DNA from: Pimelobacter simplex
Lineage (GTDB): Bacteria > Actinomycetota > Actinomycetes > Propionibacteriales > Nocardioidaceae
Reading direction: 5' to 3'
Assembly (NCBI RefSeq): GCF_024662235.1
Contig: NZ_CP096276.1
Coordinates: forward strand, 4,278,001 to 4,342,000
DNA: 64,000 nucleotides
In this document: piece after piece, positions 43,504 to 51,268 of the stretch
How positions within the stretch are numbered: position 1 is the first letter of the stretch
Layout of the letters: each line of letters begins with the position of its first letter
The notes under the pieces: model-generated
Told to the model about the DNA's origin: nothing
Database searches by the model: none
What the model saw: the letters and a program-made list of their open reading frames with translations, nothing else
Made by a program: the position numbers and the translations under genes

Positions 43504-43564
43504 CCTCGACCAAAATGCGTGTCCCTCGTATCGCTCCTTGTCAAGTCGAGGCAGAATAGGCGCT

Positions 43565-44923
43565 GTGGACACACACCTCGCGGAATTGAGCCGCACCATC
43601 GACGCGGCAGAGCTCGGCCGCCGCATGCGCATCGCGCGTGTGGCCGCCGGGATGACCCAGGCCCAGGTCGCAGGTGACGACGTCTCGGCGGCGTACCTGT
43701 CCCGGATCGAGGACGGCCAGCGCCGTCCGGAGGCCGGCCTGCTCGAACGAATGGCGAACCGGATGGGCGTCACGCTCGAGGACCTGCTCCTCGACGTCCC
43801 CCGGGACAAGGTGCACGAGCTGCGCCTCGCCGTCGACCACGCCCGGCTGAGCCTGATCTCCGGTGACCCCGACGGCGCCCTGGCCGCGGTCGGCGCGGTG
43901 CTCGACGACCCGGCGACCGAGCGGATCGACTTCGTGCAGCGCGCGGCGCGCCAGGTCCGGGCCGGAGCGCTCGAAGCGAGCGGCGACCTCGACGGCGCGA
44001 TCCTCCTCCTCGAGGACCTCACCTCGGCCCCGACGCCCGACGCGGGCTGGCTCGAGGCGCTCGTCGCGCTGTGCCGGTGCTACCGCGACAGCGGCGACCA
44101 CACCCGCGCGATCAGCATCGCCGAGCGCTCCGCCACGATGATCGACGAGCTCGGCCTGTCCGGGCTCAGCGAGGCCGTCGAGCTGACCGTCACCGTCGCC
44201 GGCGCCTACGAGCTCCAGGGCGACACCGGCCAGGCGATGCGCATGTGCGCACGCACCCTCGAGGCCGCCGAGCAGCACGACTCCGCGGTCGGCAAGGCCA
44301 CGGCGTACTGGAAGGCGAGCCGGGCCGAGGCCCAGCGCGGCGGCACCCAGGCCGCGCTCGAGCTCTCCGACAAGGCGCTCGCCCTCTTCGCGCTCAGCGA
44401 CGACAACCGCAACCTGGCCACGCTGCGCGCCCAGGTCGCCAACCTCCAGCTGCTCTCCGACCCGGCCGACCCCGCCGCGGCCCTGGCCACCCTGGCCGGT
44501 GCCGAGCAGGAGCTCGCCTGGTCCGGCGCCTCCGCCACCGAGGTCGCGCTCGTGCACCTGACCCGCGGCAAGGCGCACTTCGCGCTCGGCGACCACGACG
44601 CCGCCCGCTCGTGCGTCGAGAAGGCCACCGCCACCGCACCCGAGGACGCCTCGGTGCTGCGCGCCTCCGTCTCGGTGCTGCGCGGCCGGATCGCCTTCGC
44701 CGACGGCGACCGCGAGGCCGCCCGCGAGCTGTTCCGCGACGGCGTCACCGCGCTGACCGCGGCCGGCTCCGACCGCCGGGCCGCCCAGCTGTGGTTCGAG
44801 CTCGCCGAGCTCCTCACCGAGGTCGGCGACACCGAGGGCGCCGTCCAGGCGTTCCGCAGCGCCGGCGCCTCGACCGGCCTGCGCGTCCCGGCGCGCACGT
44901 CGGCCGCCGTACCGCAGCGCTAG
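43565..44923 (+). CDS. XRE-family regulator with TPR-like repeats
   Basis: A 452-residue protein. Residues 18-68 form a Cro/C1-type helix-turn-helix (LGRRMRIARVAAGMTQAQVA, VSAAYLSRIEDGQRRPEAGL). The rest is a run of helical TPR-like pairs (for example AGALEASGDLDGAILLLEDL, GKAHFALGDHDAARSCVEKA). This architecture is that of peptide- or signal-responsive regulators in Actinobacteria. GTG 43565 was preferred to 43538, which precedes the domain. It stands alone and ends in a palindromic run; target genes unknown. Confidence 0.9.
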   Translation: MDTHLAELSRTIDAAELGRRMRIARVAAGMTQAQVAGDDVSAAYLSRIEDGQRRPEAGLLERMANRMGVTLEDLLLDVPRDKVHELRLAVDHARLSLISGDPDGALAAVGAVLDDPATERIDFVQRAARQVRAGALEASGDLDGAILLLEDLTSAPTPDAGWLEALVALCRCYRDSGDHTRAISIAERSATMIDELGLSGLSEAVELTVTVAGAYELQGDTGQAMRMCARTLEAAEQHDSAVGKATAYWKASRAEAQRGGTQAALELSDKALALFALSDDNRNLATLRAQVANLQLLSDPADPAAALATLAGAEQELAWSGASATEVALVHLTRGKAHFALGDHDAARSCVEKATATAPEDASVLRASVSVLRGRIAFADGDREAARELFRDGVTALTAAGSDRRAAQLWFELAELLTEVGDTEGAVQAFRSAGASTGLRVPARTSAAVPQR

Positions 44924-44933
44924 CGCTAGCGCT
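44916..44933. repeat. Three tandem AGCGCT hexamers (palindrome)
   Basis: AGCGCT repeated three times, an 18-base perfect palindrome that includes the XRE stop TAG at 44921-44923. Confidence 0.8.
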
Positions 44934-44934
44934 G

Positions 44935-44967
44935 GCCCGGGCGGCTGCCCGGGCTCAGGCTGAGCCC
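44935..44967. terminator. Double hairpin between convergent genes
   Basis: GCCCGGGC-GGCT-GCCCGGGC (44935-44954) overlapping GGGCTCA-GGC-TGAGCCC (44951-44967). They fill the gap between the XRE stop and the NERD stop at 44970 and probably terminate both. Confidence 0.7.
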
Positions 44968-44969
44968 GT

Positions 44970-45896
44970 TCACTGCCACGTCGTCGACCGTCGAGCCATC
45001 GCGAAGATGGCCTCGACGGTCGACGGTGGGTGGATCTCCCCGTGCCGCCGCAGCCATCCCGCCAACCGGCGCCGCGGGACGACGGCCACGCCCGCCGGCT
45101 GGCTCTTGACCACCACCTCGTCGGTGTTGACCGGCACCACCAGACCACCGACGTGGACCGGGTACCCGCACGCCGCGCTCAGCAGCCGCCCGGCCCGCTC
45201 CGCCTCGTGCCGCGCATTGCGGATGTAGGGCTGCCGCGTCCCGTTGACCAGCAACGTCTCGCCGCCCACCCAGATGCTCGCGCCCGGGTGGTGCTTGGTG
45301 TTGACCGTGAACACGCCCCCGGGCCCGATCACCAGGTGATCGATGTCGCTGCCCCGGTTGCCCACCGGGATCGCGTGCAGGAACCGCCACCGCCCGTCGT
45401 CCCGGGCCACCTTGGCCAGCTGCGCGGCGACCTGCTCCTCCCCCACCGCGCCCAGCCGCCACGCCCGCTCGTCGGTGTGCACGCCCAGCACCCGGGCCAG
45501 CACCGTCTTGATCGGCGCGGCCGCGCGGGCCGCCTCGGCCTGCTCGCGGGCGGCGGCGCCGGGAGGAGTCGTCGCGAGGTCGATCCAGGGCAAGGGGGCG
45601 ACGGGCTCGGGGTCGGGCTCGGGCTCCGGCTCGGGGGCGCGCCCCGGCTCGGGGCGCGGTGCAGCAGGCAGCGGAGCGGGCGGCGCGGGGGCGGTCTGGT
45701 GGCCGCCCTTCCAGTCGGCGACGGCCCGCAGCAGCAGCGCCTCGTCAGCGGGCGTGCTGGGGTGCGCGGTGTCGGCGACCAGGTCCCAGTAGCCGACCTT
45801 GGCGCCGTCGGCCAGCTCGACGTACAGGCGGTCGTTGCCGTAGCGGCGCCACCGCTTCACGACCCAGATCGGGTCGCCCGCACCCGCGACGTCCAT
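44970..45896 (-). CDS. NERD-domain (nuclease-related) protein
   Basis: A 308-residue protein. The NERD core is about residues 145-260: GAVGEEQVAAQLAKV, GSDIDHLVIGPGGVFTVNTKHHPG (the D-x-D...K nuclease-like triad) and VVVPVNTDEVVV. An N-terminal domain of 65 residues is joined by a Pro/Glu linker (PEPEPEPDPEP). NERD domains resemble restriction-type nucleases and often occur in DNA-processing proteins; cleavage activity here is inference. ATG 45896 gives a sound N-terminus (DVAGAGDPIWVVKRWRRYG). Confidence 0.9.
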   Translation of the reverse strand: MDVAGAGDPIWVVKRWRRYGNDRLYVELADGAKVGYWDLVADTAHPSTPADEALLLRAVADWKGGHQTAPAPPAPLPAAPRPEPGRAPEPEPEPDPEPVAPLPWIDLATTPPGAAAREQAEAARAAAPIKTVLARVLGVHTDERAWRLGAVGEEQVAAQLAKVARDDGRWRFLHAIPVGNRGSDIDHLVIGPGGVFTVNTKHHPGASIWVGGETLLVNGTRQPYIRNARHEAERAGRLLSAACGYPVHVGGLVVPVNTDEVVVKSQPAGVAVVPRRRLAGWLRRHGEIHPPSTVEAIFAMARRSTTWQ

Positions 45897-45934
45897 GACA
45901 GCATGATGAGGCAGTTCCAGTCAGACCGCGTGCT

Positions 45935-45965
45935 GGGGCCCGCCTGGCGAGACGGCGCGGGCCCC
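45935..45965. terminator. Hairpin ahead of the NERD gene
   Basis: GGGGCCCGC, 13-base loop, GCGGGCCCC: a perfect 9-base stem in the 100-base gap upstream of the NERD start. Confidence 0.5.
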
Positions 45966-45970
45966 GGCCC

Positions 45971-45998
45971 GACCCCGGCCCGGCCCCCGGGCGGGGTC
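45971..45998 (-). terminator. Terminator hairpin after the SnoaL-like gene
   Basis: GACCCCG and CGGGGTC arms with inner CCCG/CGGG pairing, beginning inside the stop of the SnoaL-like gene. It probably ends the minus-strand hydrolase operon. Confidence 0.65.
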
Positions 45999-46365
45999 AG
46001 CGCTGGGCGGCGCGGACCTCGGCCAGCTGGCCGAGGTCGAAGTACTCCTCGATCCGGGTGATCCGCCCCTCGGCGACGTACCCGCGCAGGATCGCCGGCA
46101 CCCGGGCCGACCGCCCGGCCCGCTCGACCACGATGTCGTGCTGGCGCAGGAAGCCGTCGGCGAGCGCGACCGTGCGCACGGCGTCGTACTCGAAGCGGTC
46201 GTAGCGCTGCGGCAGGCTGCCGAGCGTGGCGAGGTTCTCGTCGACGTCCTGCTCGTGGTCGTCCCAGTTGTGCCAGATCCGGGCGTCCTCGGCGTAGAGC
46301 GCGCGGACGGCGTCGAGATCCTGGGCGGTGGCGGCCGCGAAGAAGCGGTCGGAGACGTCGATCAT
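45997..46365 (-). CDS. SnoaL/NTF2-like protein
   Basis: A 122-residue cone-shaped NTF2-fold protein: DRFFAAATAQDLDAVRALYAEDARIWHNWDD at the N-terminus, then four beta strands ending in GRITRIEEYFDLGQL. Such proteins act as isomerases, hydratases or dehydratases on ring systems (SnoaL, ketosteroid isomerase relatives); residues cannot prove activity. ATG 46365 was chosen; TTG 46377 would overlap the hydrolase stop. It is second in a two-gene operon behind the TetR-type operator at 47501. Confidence 0.85.
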   Translation of the reverse strand: MIDVSDRFFAAATAQDLDAVRALYAEDARIWHNWDDHEQDVDENLATLGSLPQRYDRFEYDAVRTVALADGFLRQHDIVVERAGRSARVPAILRGYVAEGRITRIEEYFDLGQLAEVRAAQR

Positions 46366-46369
46366 CGGC

Positions 46370-47485
46370 TCAGGCAAAGCGCTTGCCGATCCAGGCCTCG
46401 ATCAGGTCGGCGACCTCGTCGCGCGCCCCGTCGTTGAGGAAGTAGTGGTCGGCGTCGAGCTCGTGGGACTCCTTGTCGCTCGCGCCGAGCAGGTCGTGGA
46501 TGGCCTGCGCGTCGCTCGGGAAGACGCCGGTGTCGGCATTGCCGTTGACCACGAGCGCCGGGACGGTGATCTTCGGCAGGTGCGCGTGGGCGCGGGTCTG
46601 GGAGTCCTCGAGGCTCCACAGCGACAGCCAGGTCCGCAGCGTGCACGCCGAAGCGATGCCGTAGACGGAGCGGTTCGCGCGCTCGGGAACACCGGCGTAG
46701 CAGCTGTTCGGCTCGCGCCGGGTCGGCTCCAGCGTCGGGTCGACCATCCGCGGGTCGGCCCACGTGCGGGCGACCGAGAACGGCCGGTCGTGGTAGCCGG
46801 CCGCGGTCAGCCGGGCCAGCTCGTCCTTGACCCAGCGGGTGATCCGGTGGTTCCGCGCTTCCTGGGCCGCCCGGTAGCGCGCGACGAACGCGTCGTCGTA
46901 CGCCGGGCCGTTGGCGGGGTTGAACAGGTCGAGCTCGGGATCGGTCGCCAGCGGGTCGCTCTCGTCGGTGACGGACCCGTCCATCCACGCGGTGAGGACG
47001 TCGGGGCGCCCGAGGTGCGCCGCCGTCGAGAGGTAGCCGTCCGCGAGCGGCAGGTCCTCGACACCCCGGGCCAGCTGCATGCCCGGCAGCGCGGTCACCA
47101 TCGGCTCCACCGCCTGCGACTGGTACGCCGCCATCAGCGAGCCACCCCCGGAGTTGCCGAGCAGGATCACCGTGTCGACCCCGGCCTCCTCGCGCAGCCA
47201 CCGGACGCCGACGCCGATGTCGCTCAGCGCGTGGTCGAGCAGGAAGTGCGCCTCGTCCCCGCGGAACCGGGTGTTCCAGCCCAGGAAGCCGAACCCGCGC
47301 TCGGCGAGGAACGAAGCGAGGTAGTGCTCCGAGAAGTCGATCTGGTAGTGCGTCGCGATGATCGCGACCTTCGGCTGCGTCCCCGCCCGCCGGTGGTAGA
47401 TGCCCTGGCACGGGTGGCCACCGGCGCCCGCGCGCGGGAGGTTCAGGGACGGCAGGCCGACGAAGGTGCGCTCGATGGTCGACAT
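46370..47485 (-). CDS. Alpha/beta hydrolase
   Basis: A 371-residue hydrolase. The N-terminus includes VAIIATHYQIDFSEHYLASF, then the nucleophile elbow ILLGNSGGGSLMAA (Ser about 114), VPALVVNGNADTGVFPS and the closing His in ELDADHYFLNDGARDE. The GNSGGG elbow and length fit esterase or C-C hydrolase types; substrate not readable. Its promoter region contains GAATCTGATGTCAGG at 47501, the palindrome also found twice upstream of the VOC gene at 50689, so it is likely in the same TetR regulon. The SnoaL-like gene follows with almost no gap. Confidence 0.88.
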   Translation of the reverse strand: MSTIERTFVGLPSLNLPRAGAGGHPCQGIYHRRAGTQPKVAIIATHYQIDFSEHYLASFLAERGFGFLGWNTRFRGDEAHFLLDHALSDIGVGVRWLREEAGVDTVILLGNSGGGSLMAAYQSQAVEPMVTALPGMQLARGVEDLPLADGYLSTAAHLGRPDVLTAWMDGSVTDESDPLATDPELDLFNPANGPAYDDAFVARYRAAQEARNHRITRWVKDELARLTAAGYHDRPFSVARTWADPRMVDPTLEPTRREPNSCYAGVPERANRSVYGIASACTLRTWLSLWSLEDSQTRAHAHLPKITVPALVVNGNADTGVFPSDAQAIHDLLGASDKESHELDADHYFLNDGARDEVADLIEAWIGKRFA

Positions 47486-47500
47486 CTCACTCCTAAATAC

Positions 47501-47518
47501 GAATCTGATGTCAGGTTT
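47501..47518. promoter_or_regulatory. TetR-type operator, copy upstream of the hydrolase operon
   Basis: GAATCTGATGTCAGGTTT, matching the shared pattern GA-N2-CTGA-N2-TCAG-N2-TC except in the final base. It lies 16 bases before the hydrolase ATG. Its 14-base core GAATCTGATGTCAG is identical to the copy at 50642. Confidence 0.65.
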
Positions 47519-47547
47519 GTATCAGAGCGGGACGGCGACGTCCAGGG

Positions 47548-49059
47548 TCAGGCCGGGACCGGCTCCTCCCGCGGCTCCTCGGTCACGCGTGAGTCCGTCA
47601 GCGTCAGGGCGCCCCAGCCGGCGACGATCCCGACCACGACGGCCAGCACTCCGTAGATGACGCGCTCGCCGTGGAAGAACGACGCGACGAGCTCGCTGCT
47701 CCACACCCCCGGCGGCAGGCTCGTCGTGACCAGAGCCGCGACGAGGGTGCCGACCACCGCGGTGCCGACGCTCGTACCGACCTCCTGGGCCGTGTCGTTG
47801 AGCGCGGCGCCGAGCGAGGTCCGGTTGCTGGGCATCGCGCTGACGAGGGCCACCGCACAGATGGTCATCACCGTGCGCAGGCCGATCGTCAGGACCACCA
47901 TGCAGGCGGCGATCGCGGGATAGCCGTGGTCGACGCCCCACGCCAGGCCCGCGAGCGAGCCGGCCAGGAGCGCCGCGCCGACGAGGCAGGCGACCCGGTG
48001 CCCGAGCCGCTTCGCGAGCTGCTCCGAGACCGGCGTCGCGACGATCATCGTGACGATGAGCGGGAGGTTGGCGAGGCCGGCGCGGACCGGGCTCCAGCCG
48101 TAGGCGTACTGGAAGTGCAGGATCAGGCCGAACATGACACCGGCCATCGCGATCGACGTACCGACCTGGGCGAGGGCGGCCCCGCGGACCGTGCCGTCGG
48201 AGAAGACCCCGAGATCGAGCATCGGCGCCGCCGTACGCCGCTCGTGGCGGACGAACGCGACGAGCGCGAGCACCGCCGCCGCGACCGAGCCCAGCGTCAC
48301 GACCGACACCCACCCGTGCTCGACACCGCTGGTGAGCGCGTAGCAGGCGAACCCGATCGCCGCAATGCTCAGCACCGCGCCCGGCAGGTCGAGGCGCTCG
48401 CTGGTCAGGTCCTCGGGGCGGTCGGGGGCCACGCCGATCCGTACCCCGATCCAGGCGATGAGCGCGATGGGCGCGTTGACGACCAGCAGCCACTCCCAGC
48501 GCACGTGCGCCAGGGCCGAGCCACCCAGCAGCGGACCGAGGATGAAGCCGCTCATCCCGACGACGATCATCAACGTCATCGCCCGCATCCGCAGCGCCTG
48601 GTCGTCGAACAGCCGGAACACCAGCGAATTCGTGATCGGCGCCATCGCGGCCGCCGCGACACCGAGCGCCGCGCGCAGCGCGATCAGCTCACCGGCCGAC
48701 TCGACCGCGACCACCGCGAGGCTCACGACGCCGAACACGGCGAGCCCGACCAGCAGCACCCGGCGCCGGCCGAGCCGGTCGGCCGCGGAGCCCGCCGTCA
48801 GCAGGAGCCCGCCGAACGTGAGCGAGTAGGCGCCCGTGACCCACTGGAGCGCGGTCGTCCCGCTCCCCAGGTCGCGGCCGATCGTGGGCAGCGCGATGGT
48901 CAGGAGCGTGTTGTCGACCATCTCGACGAAGAAGGCCAGGCAGAGCGCGGCCAGCGGGATCCACGCCGCCCGGAGGGAGGAGTAGGTCTGCGCGCCGGCG
49001 GCGGACGGCGCCGCGGCCTGCGGTGCGGCCGCGGTGGCGGCGTGGGGAGCGGGTTCCAT
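47548..49059 (-). CDS. MFS drug/solute exporter, DHA2-like
   Basis: A 503-residue membrane protein with about 14 hydrophobic helices. Seen are VDNTLLTIALPTIGRDLG (helix 1), the loop AGSAADRLGRRRVLLVG (D-R-x-G-R-R) and the motif-C-like GFILGPLLGG. The length and GRDLG entry are those of EmrB/DHA2 multidrug exporters. ATG 49059 is chosen; upstream codons cross the regulatory palindromes. It is divergent from a TetR gene with three tandem operators between, so it is probably repressed by that TetR and induced by its substrate. Confidence 0.93.
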   Translation of the reverse strand: MEPAPHAATAAAPQAAAPSAAGAQTYSSLRAAWIPLAALCLAFFVEMVDNTLLTIALPTIGRDLGSGTTALQWVTGAYSLTFGGLLLTAGSAADRLGRRRVLLVGLAVFGVVSLAVVAVESAGELIALRAALGVAAAAMAPITNSLVFRLFDDQALRMRAMTLMIVVGMSGFILGPLLGGSALAHVRWEWLLVVNAPIALIAWIGVRIGVAPDRPEDLTSERLDLPGAVLSIAAIGFACYALTSGVEHGWVSVVTLGSVAAAVLALVAFVRHERRTAAPMLDLGVFSDGTVRGAALAQVGTSIAMAGVMFGLILHFQYAYGWSPVRAGLANLPLIVTMIVATPVSEQLAKRLGHRVACLVGAALLAGSLAGLAWGVDHGYPAIAACMVVLTIGLRTVMTICAVALVSAMPSNRTSLGAALNDTAQEVGTSVGTAVVGTLVAALVTTSLPPGVWSSELVASFFHGERVIYGVLAVVVGIVAGWGALTLTDSRVTEEPREEPVPA

Positions 49060-49076
49060 CGGACACCTCCAGTGGT

Positions 49077-49093
49077 ATCGAACAGCGTTCGAT
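49077..49093. promoter_or_regulatory. TetR operator 1 of three (MFS/TetR divergent promoter)
   Basis: ATCGAAC-AGC-GTTCGAT: perfect 7-base arms and 3-base spacer, 18 bases from the MFS start. Confidence 0.75.
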
Positions 49094-49095
49094 TC

Positions 49096-49110
49096 TCGAA
49101 CGACGTTCGA
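49096..49110. promoter_or_regulatory. TetR operator 2 of three
   Basis: TCGAAC-GAC-GTTCGA, perfect 6-base arms. Centre lies 18 bases from operator 1, about two helical turns. Confidence 0.75.
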
Positions 49111-49115
49111 TACGA

Positions 49116-49130
49116 TAGAACGGTGTTCGA
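49116..49130. promoter_or_regulatory. TetR operator 3 of three
   Basis: TAGAAC-GGT-GTTCGA, one arm mismatch, 20 bases centre to centre from operator 2 and 35 bases before the TetR ATG. Confidence 0.65.
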
Positions 49131-49164
49131 TGCGAGGCAAGACCACGGCGCCCGATGTGATGGG

Positions 49165-49896
49165 ATGAACGACATGGCAGCACCGACGAGGCGGACCCCG
49201 GCAGGAGCGCGCCCCGGCGGACGGCGCCGCGCGTCGCACTCCCTCGAGGCGGTGATCGGCGAGGCCGTGGCACTGCTCGACGAGGCCGGCGAGCCGGCGC
49301 TGACCTTCCGCGCACTCGCCGCCCGGCTCGGCGGCGGCGTCGCCAGCATCTACTGGTACGTCGCCAACAAGGACGAGCTCCTCGACCGCGCCACCGACCA
49401 CGTCCTCGCGGGCGTGCTCGTCGACACCGAGGCGTTCGCCGGCAGCCCGGACCCGATCGACGACCTCCGCTCGATCGCCGTGTCGCTCTTCGGCACCATC
49501 GTCGAGCGGCCGTGGCTGGCGGCGTACTTCATGCGCGACACCGGCACGCAGCCCAACGGGCTCCTGCTCTACGAACGCATCGGGCAGCAGGTCCTCCGCC
49601 TCGGCCTCACCCCGCGCCAGAGCTTCCACGCGGTGTCGGCGATCCTCGGCTTCGCCATCGGCATCGCCGCCGACCTCGGGCAGCAGCCGCCCCAGGAGGT
49701 GCTCGACGGCACGGTCGGGCGCGACGAGTACCTCAGCCGCTACGCCGACCAGTGGCGCGGGCTCGACCCGGCGTCGTACCCGTTCCTGCACGAGGTGGTC
49801 GACGAGTTCGAGGGGCACGACGACGCCGACCAGTTCCGCGCCGGGCTCGACCTGCTGCTCGCCGGACTACGCCTCCAGGCCGAGCAGGCGCGCTAG
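49165..49896 (+). CDS. TetR-family regulator of the divergent MFS exporter
   Basis: A 243-residue regulator with a basic Arg/Pro-rich N-terminus, a helix-turn-helix (EAVALLDEAGEPALTFRALA, VASIYWYVANKDELLDRA) and a TetR_C-type effector domain. ATG 49165 is used; ATG 49174, three codons later, is equally possible. Three tandem TCGAAC-N3-GTTCGA palindromes between it and the exporter gene are its probable sites, giving autoregulation together with exporter control. Confidence 0.92.
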   Translation: MNDMAAPTRRTPAGARPGGRRRASHSLEAVIGEAVALLDEAGEPALTFRALAARLGGGVASIYWYVANKDELLDRATDHVLAGVLVDTEAFAGSPDPIDDLRSIAVSLFGTIVERPWLAAYFMRDTGTQPNGLLLYERIGQQVLRLGLTPRQSFHAVSAILGFAIGIAADLGQQPPQEVLDGTVGRDEYLSRYADQWRGLDPASYPFLHEVVDEFEGHDDADQFRAGLDLLLAGLRLQAEQAR

Positions 49897-49941
49897 TCCG
49901 CCGGTCGGCCAGTCCGCTGGTCTGTCAGTCCGCTAGTCCGC
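49894..49941. repeat. Three 16-bp tandem units between convergent TetR genes
   Basis: TAGTCCGCCGGTCGGC, CAGTCCGCTGGTCTGT and CAGTCCGCTAGTCCGC. The first unit begins exactly with the plus-strand TetR stop; the third contains the minus-strand TetR stop at 49933-49935. No other content is seen in the gap. Confidence 0.8.
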
Positions 49942-50553
49942 GGTCCAGTAGATCGCGTGGTACCAGGCGTTCGCGAGCGTCGCGATGCACGCCTCGTCGT
50001 TCACGTCGGCGGCCCGCCCGTTGGCGAGGTTCTCGTAGCAGAACATGTTGAGCATCGCGACGATCGCACCGGCGGTCAGGTTCGGGTCGACCCCGGGGCA
50101 GAAGCCCCGCTGCTGCGCCCGGGCGACCGCGCGGGCGATGCCCGACTCGGCCTCCATGCAGATCTCGTCCCAGACCCGCGAGAACTCGTCGTTGATCATC
50201 GCGAGCTGGAAGACGCCGACCATCTCGGCCATCCGGGCGCGGTAGGTCTCCCAGTGCGCGCGGGCGGCGGCCTCGATGCGCTCACGGGGATCCGAGCCGA
50301 CGTTCTGCTCGGCGACCTGGAGCCGGTCACGCGCCTCGTCCTGGAACTGGCGGGCCCAGTGCTCGAGGAGCGCTTCCTTGGAGTCGTAGTAGTTGTAGAA
50401 CGAGGCCGGGGACTTGCCGGCCTCCTTGACGATGTCGGACACCGTCATCTTGAGGAAGCCCTTCTCGGCGATGACCTTGCGCGCGGCAGCGTCGATCGCC
50501 TCGAGGGTCTGCCGGCCCCGCTTGGTGGGGCGGGGCGCCTGCGTGCTGGTCAC
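49933..50553 (-). CDS. TetR-family regulator of the VOC and hydrolase genes
   Basis: A 206-residue TetR protein: AIDAAARKVIAEKGFLKMTV then VSDIVKEAGKSPASFYNYYDSKEALLEHW is a textbook TetR helix-turn-helix. The GTG at 50553 follows directly from the divergent control region. Two palindromes of the type GA-N2-CTGA-N2-TCAG-N2-TC lie 65-106 bases ahead of it and another is at 47501, so it probably governs the VOC gene, itself and the hydrolase operon. Ligand not known. Confidence 0.93.
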   Translation of the reverse strand: MTSTQAPRPTKRGRQTLEAIDAAARKVIAEKGFLKMTVSDIVKEAGKSPASFYNYYDSKEALLEHWARQFQDEARDRLQVAEQNVGSDPRERIEAAARAHWETYRARMAEMVGVFQLAMINDEFSRVWDEICMEAESGIARAVARAQQRGFCPGVDPNLTAGAIVAMLNMFCYENLANGRAADVNDEACIATLANAWYHAIYWTAD

Positions 50554-50617
50554 AGGTCAGTTGTACCGGAACCGGGGCGCCGATCCGGCAGAGCGGGGCG
50601 ACTCTTGCGTGGAATTC

Positions 50618-50635
50618 GAACCTGGTGTTAGTTTC
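50618..50635. promoter_or_regulatory. TetR-type operator, degenerate copy
   Basis: GAACCTGGTGTTAGTTTC: same GA-N2-CTGA-N2-TCAG-N2-TC spacing with one substitution in each inner arm. 24 bases centre to centre from the next copy. Confidence 0.55.
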
Positions 50636-50641
50636 ATACCT

Positions 50642-50659
50642 GAATCTGATGTCAGTATC
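50642..50659. promoter_or_regulatory. TetR-type operator, full copy
   Basis: GAATCTGATGTCAGTATC, matching the palindromic pattern GA-N2-CTGA-N2-TCAG-N2-TC at all fixed bases. It ends 29 bases before the VOC ATG. Confidence 0.7.
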
Positions 50660-50688
50660 AGTTTCTGCGACGAAAGGCAGGCAGGTCG

Positions 50689-51264
50689 ATGAGCGGCAAC
50701 GCCAACACCCAGTTCGAGCTCCGCGGCTTCAACCACGTGGCTCTGGTGTCCTCGGACATGCAGCGGACGGTCGACTTCTACAGCGGCATCCTCGGCATGC
50801 CCCTGCTCAAGACGCTCGACCTGCCCGACGACCTCGGCCAGCACTTCTTCTTCGACGCGGGCAACGGCAACTCGCTGGCGTTCTTCTGGTTCCCCGACGC
50901 CCCCGACGGCGTCCCGGGCATCTCGGCGCCGGTCGAGAAGCCCGGCTTCGGCGAGTGGACGAGCGCGATCGGCTCGCTCAACCACGTGGCGTTCGACGTC
51001 CCGCCGGAGAAGTTCCAGGAGTACCGGGCCAAGCTCAAGGCGGCCGGCGTGCGGGTGGGGCCGATCGTCAACCACGACGACAGCGCCTCGCAGGTGGCGG
51101 CGGAGATGCACGACGGCGTGTACGTCCGGTCGTTCTACTTCCAGGACCCGGACGGGGTGCTGCTCGAGTTCGCGTGCTGGATGCGTGCGTTCAACGCCGA
51201 CGACCTCGGCACCGCGCCGCGCACCGCCGCCGACCGGAGGCAGCCGGCGGCCGTCACCGGCTGA
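50689..51264 (+). CDS. VOC-family (glyoxalase/extradiol dioxygenase superfamily) protein
   Basis: A 191-residue protein built from two beta-alpha-beta-beta-beta modules: [31 protein letters not shown] and [24 protein letters not shown], ending in the typical [15 protein letters not shown]. Candidate metal residues are His16, His in SLNHVAF and Glu in LLEFACW, the classic HHE set of VOC enzymes. Length suits a one-domain type I extradiol-like dioxygenase or a lyase; reaction unknown. It is the first gene behind the double operator and 4 bases ahead of the leuC-like gene. Confidence 0.88.
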   Translation: MSGNANTQFELRGFNHVALVSSDMQRTVDFYSGILGMPLLKTLDLPDDLGQHFFFDAGNGNSLAFFWFPDAPDGVPGISAPVEKPGFGEWTSAIGSLNHVAFDVPPEKFQEYRAKLKAAGVRVGPIVNHDDSASQVAAEMHDGVYVRSFYFQDPDGVLLEFACWMRAFNADDLGTAPRTAADRRQPAAVTG

Positions 51265-51268
51265 CCCG

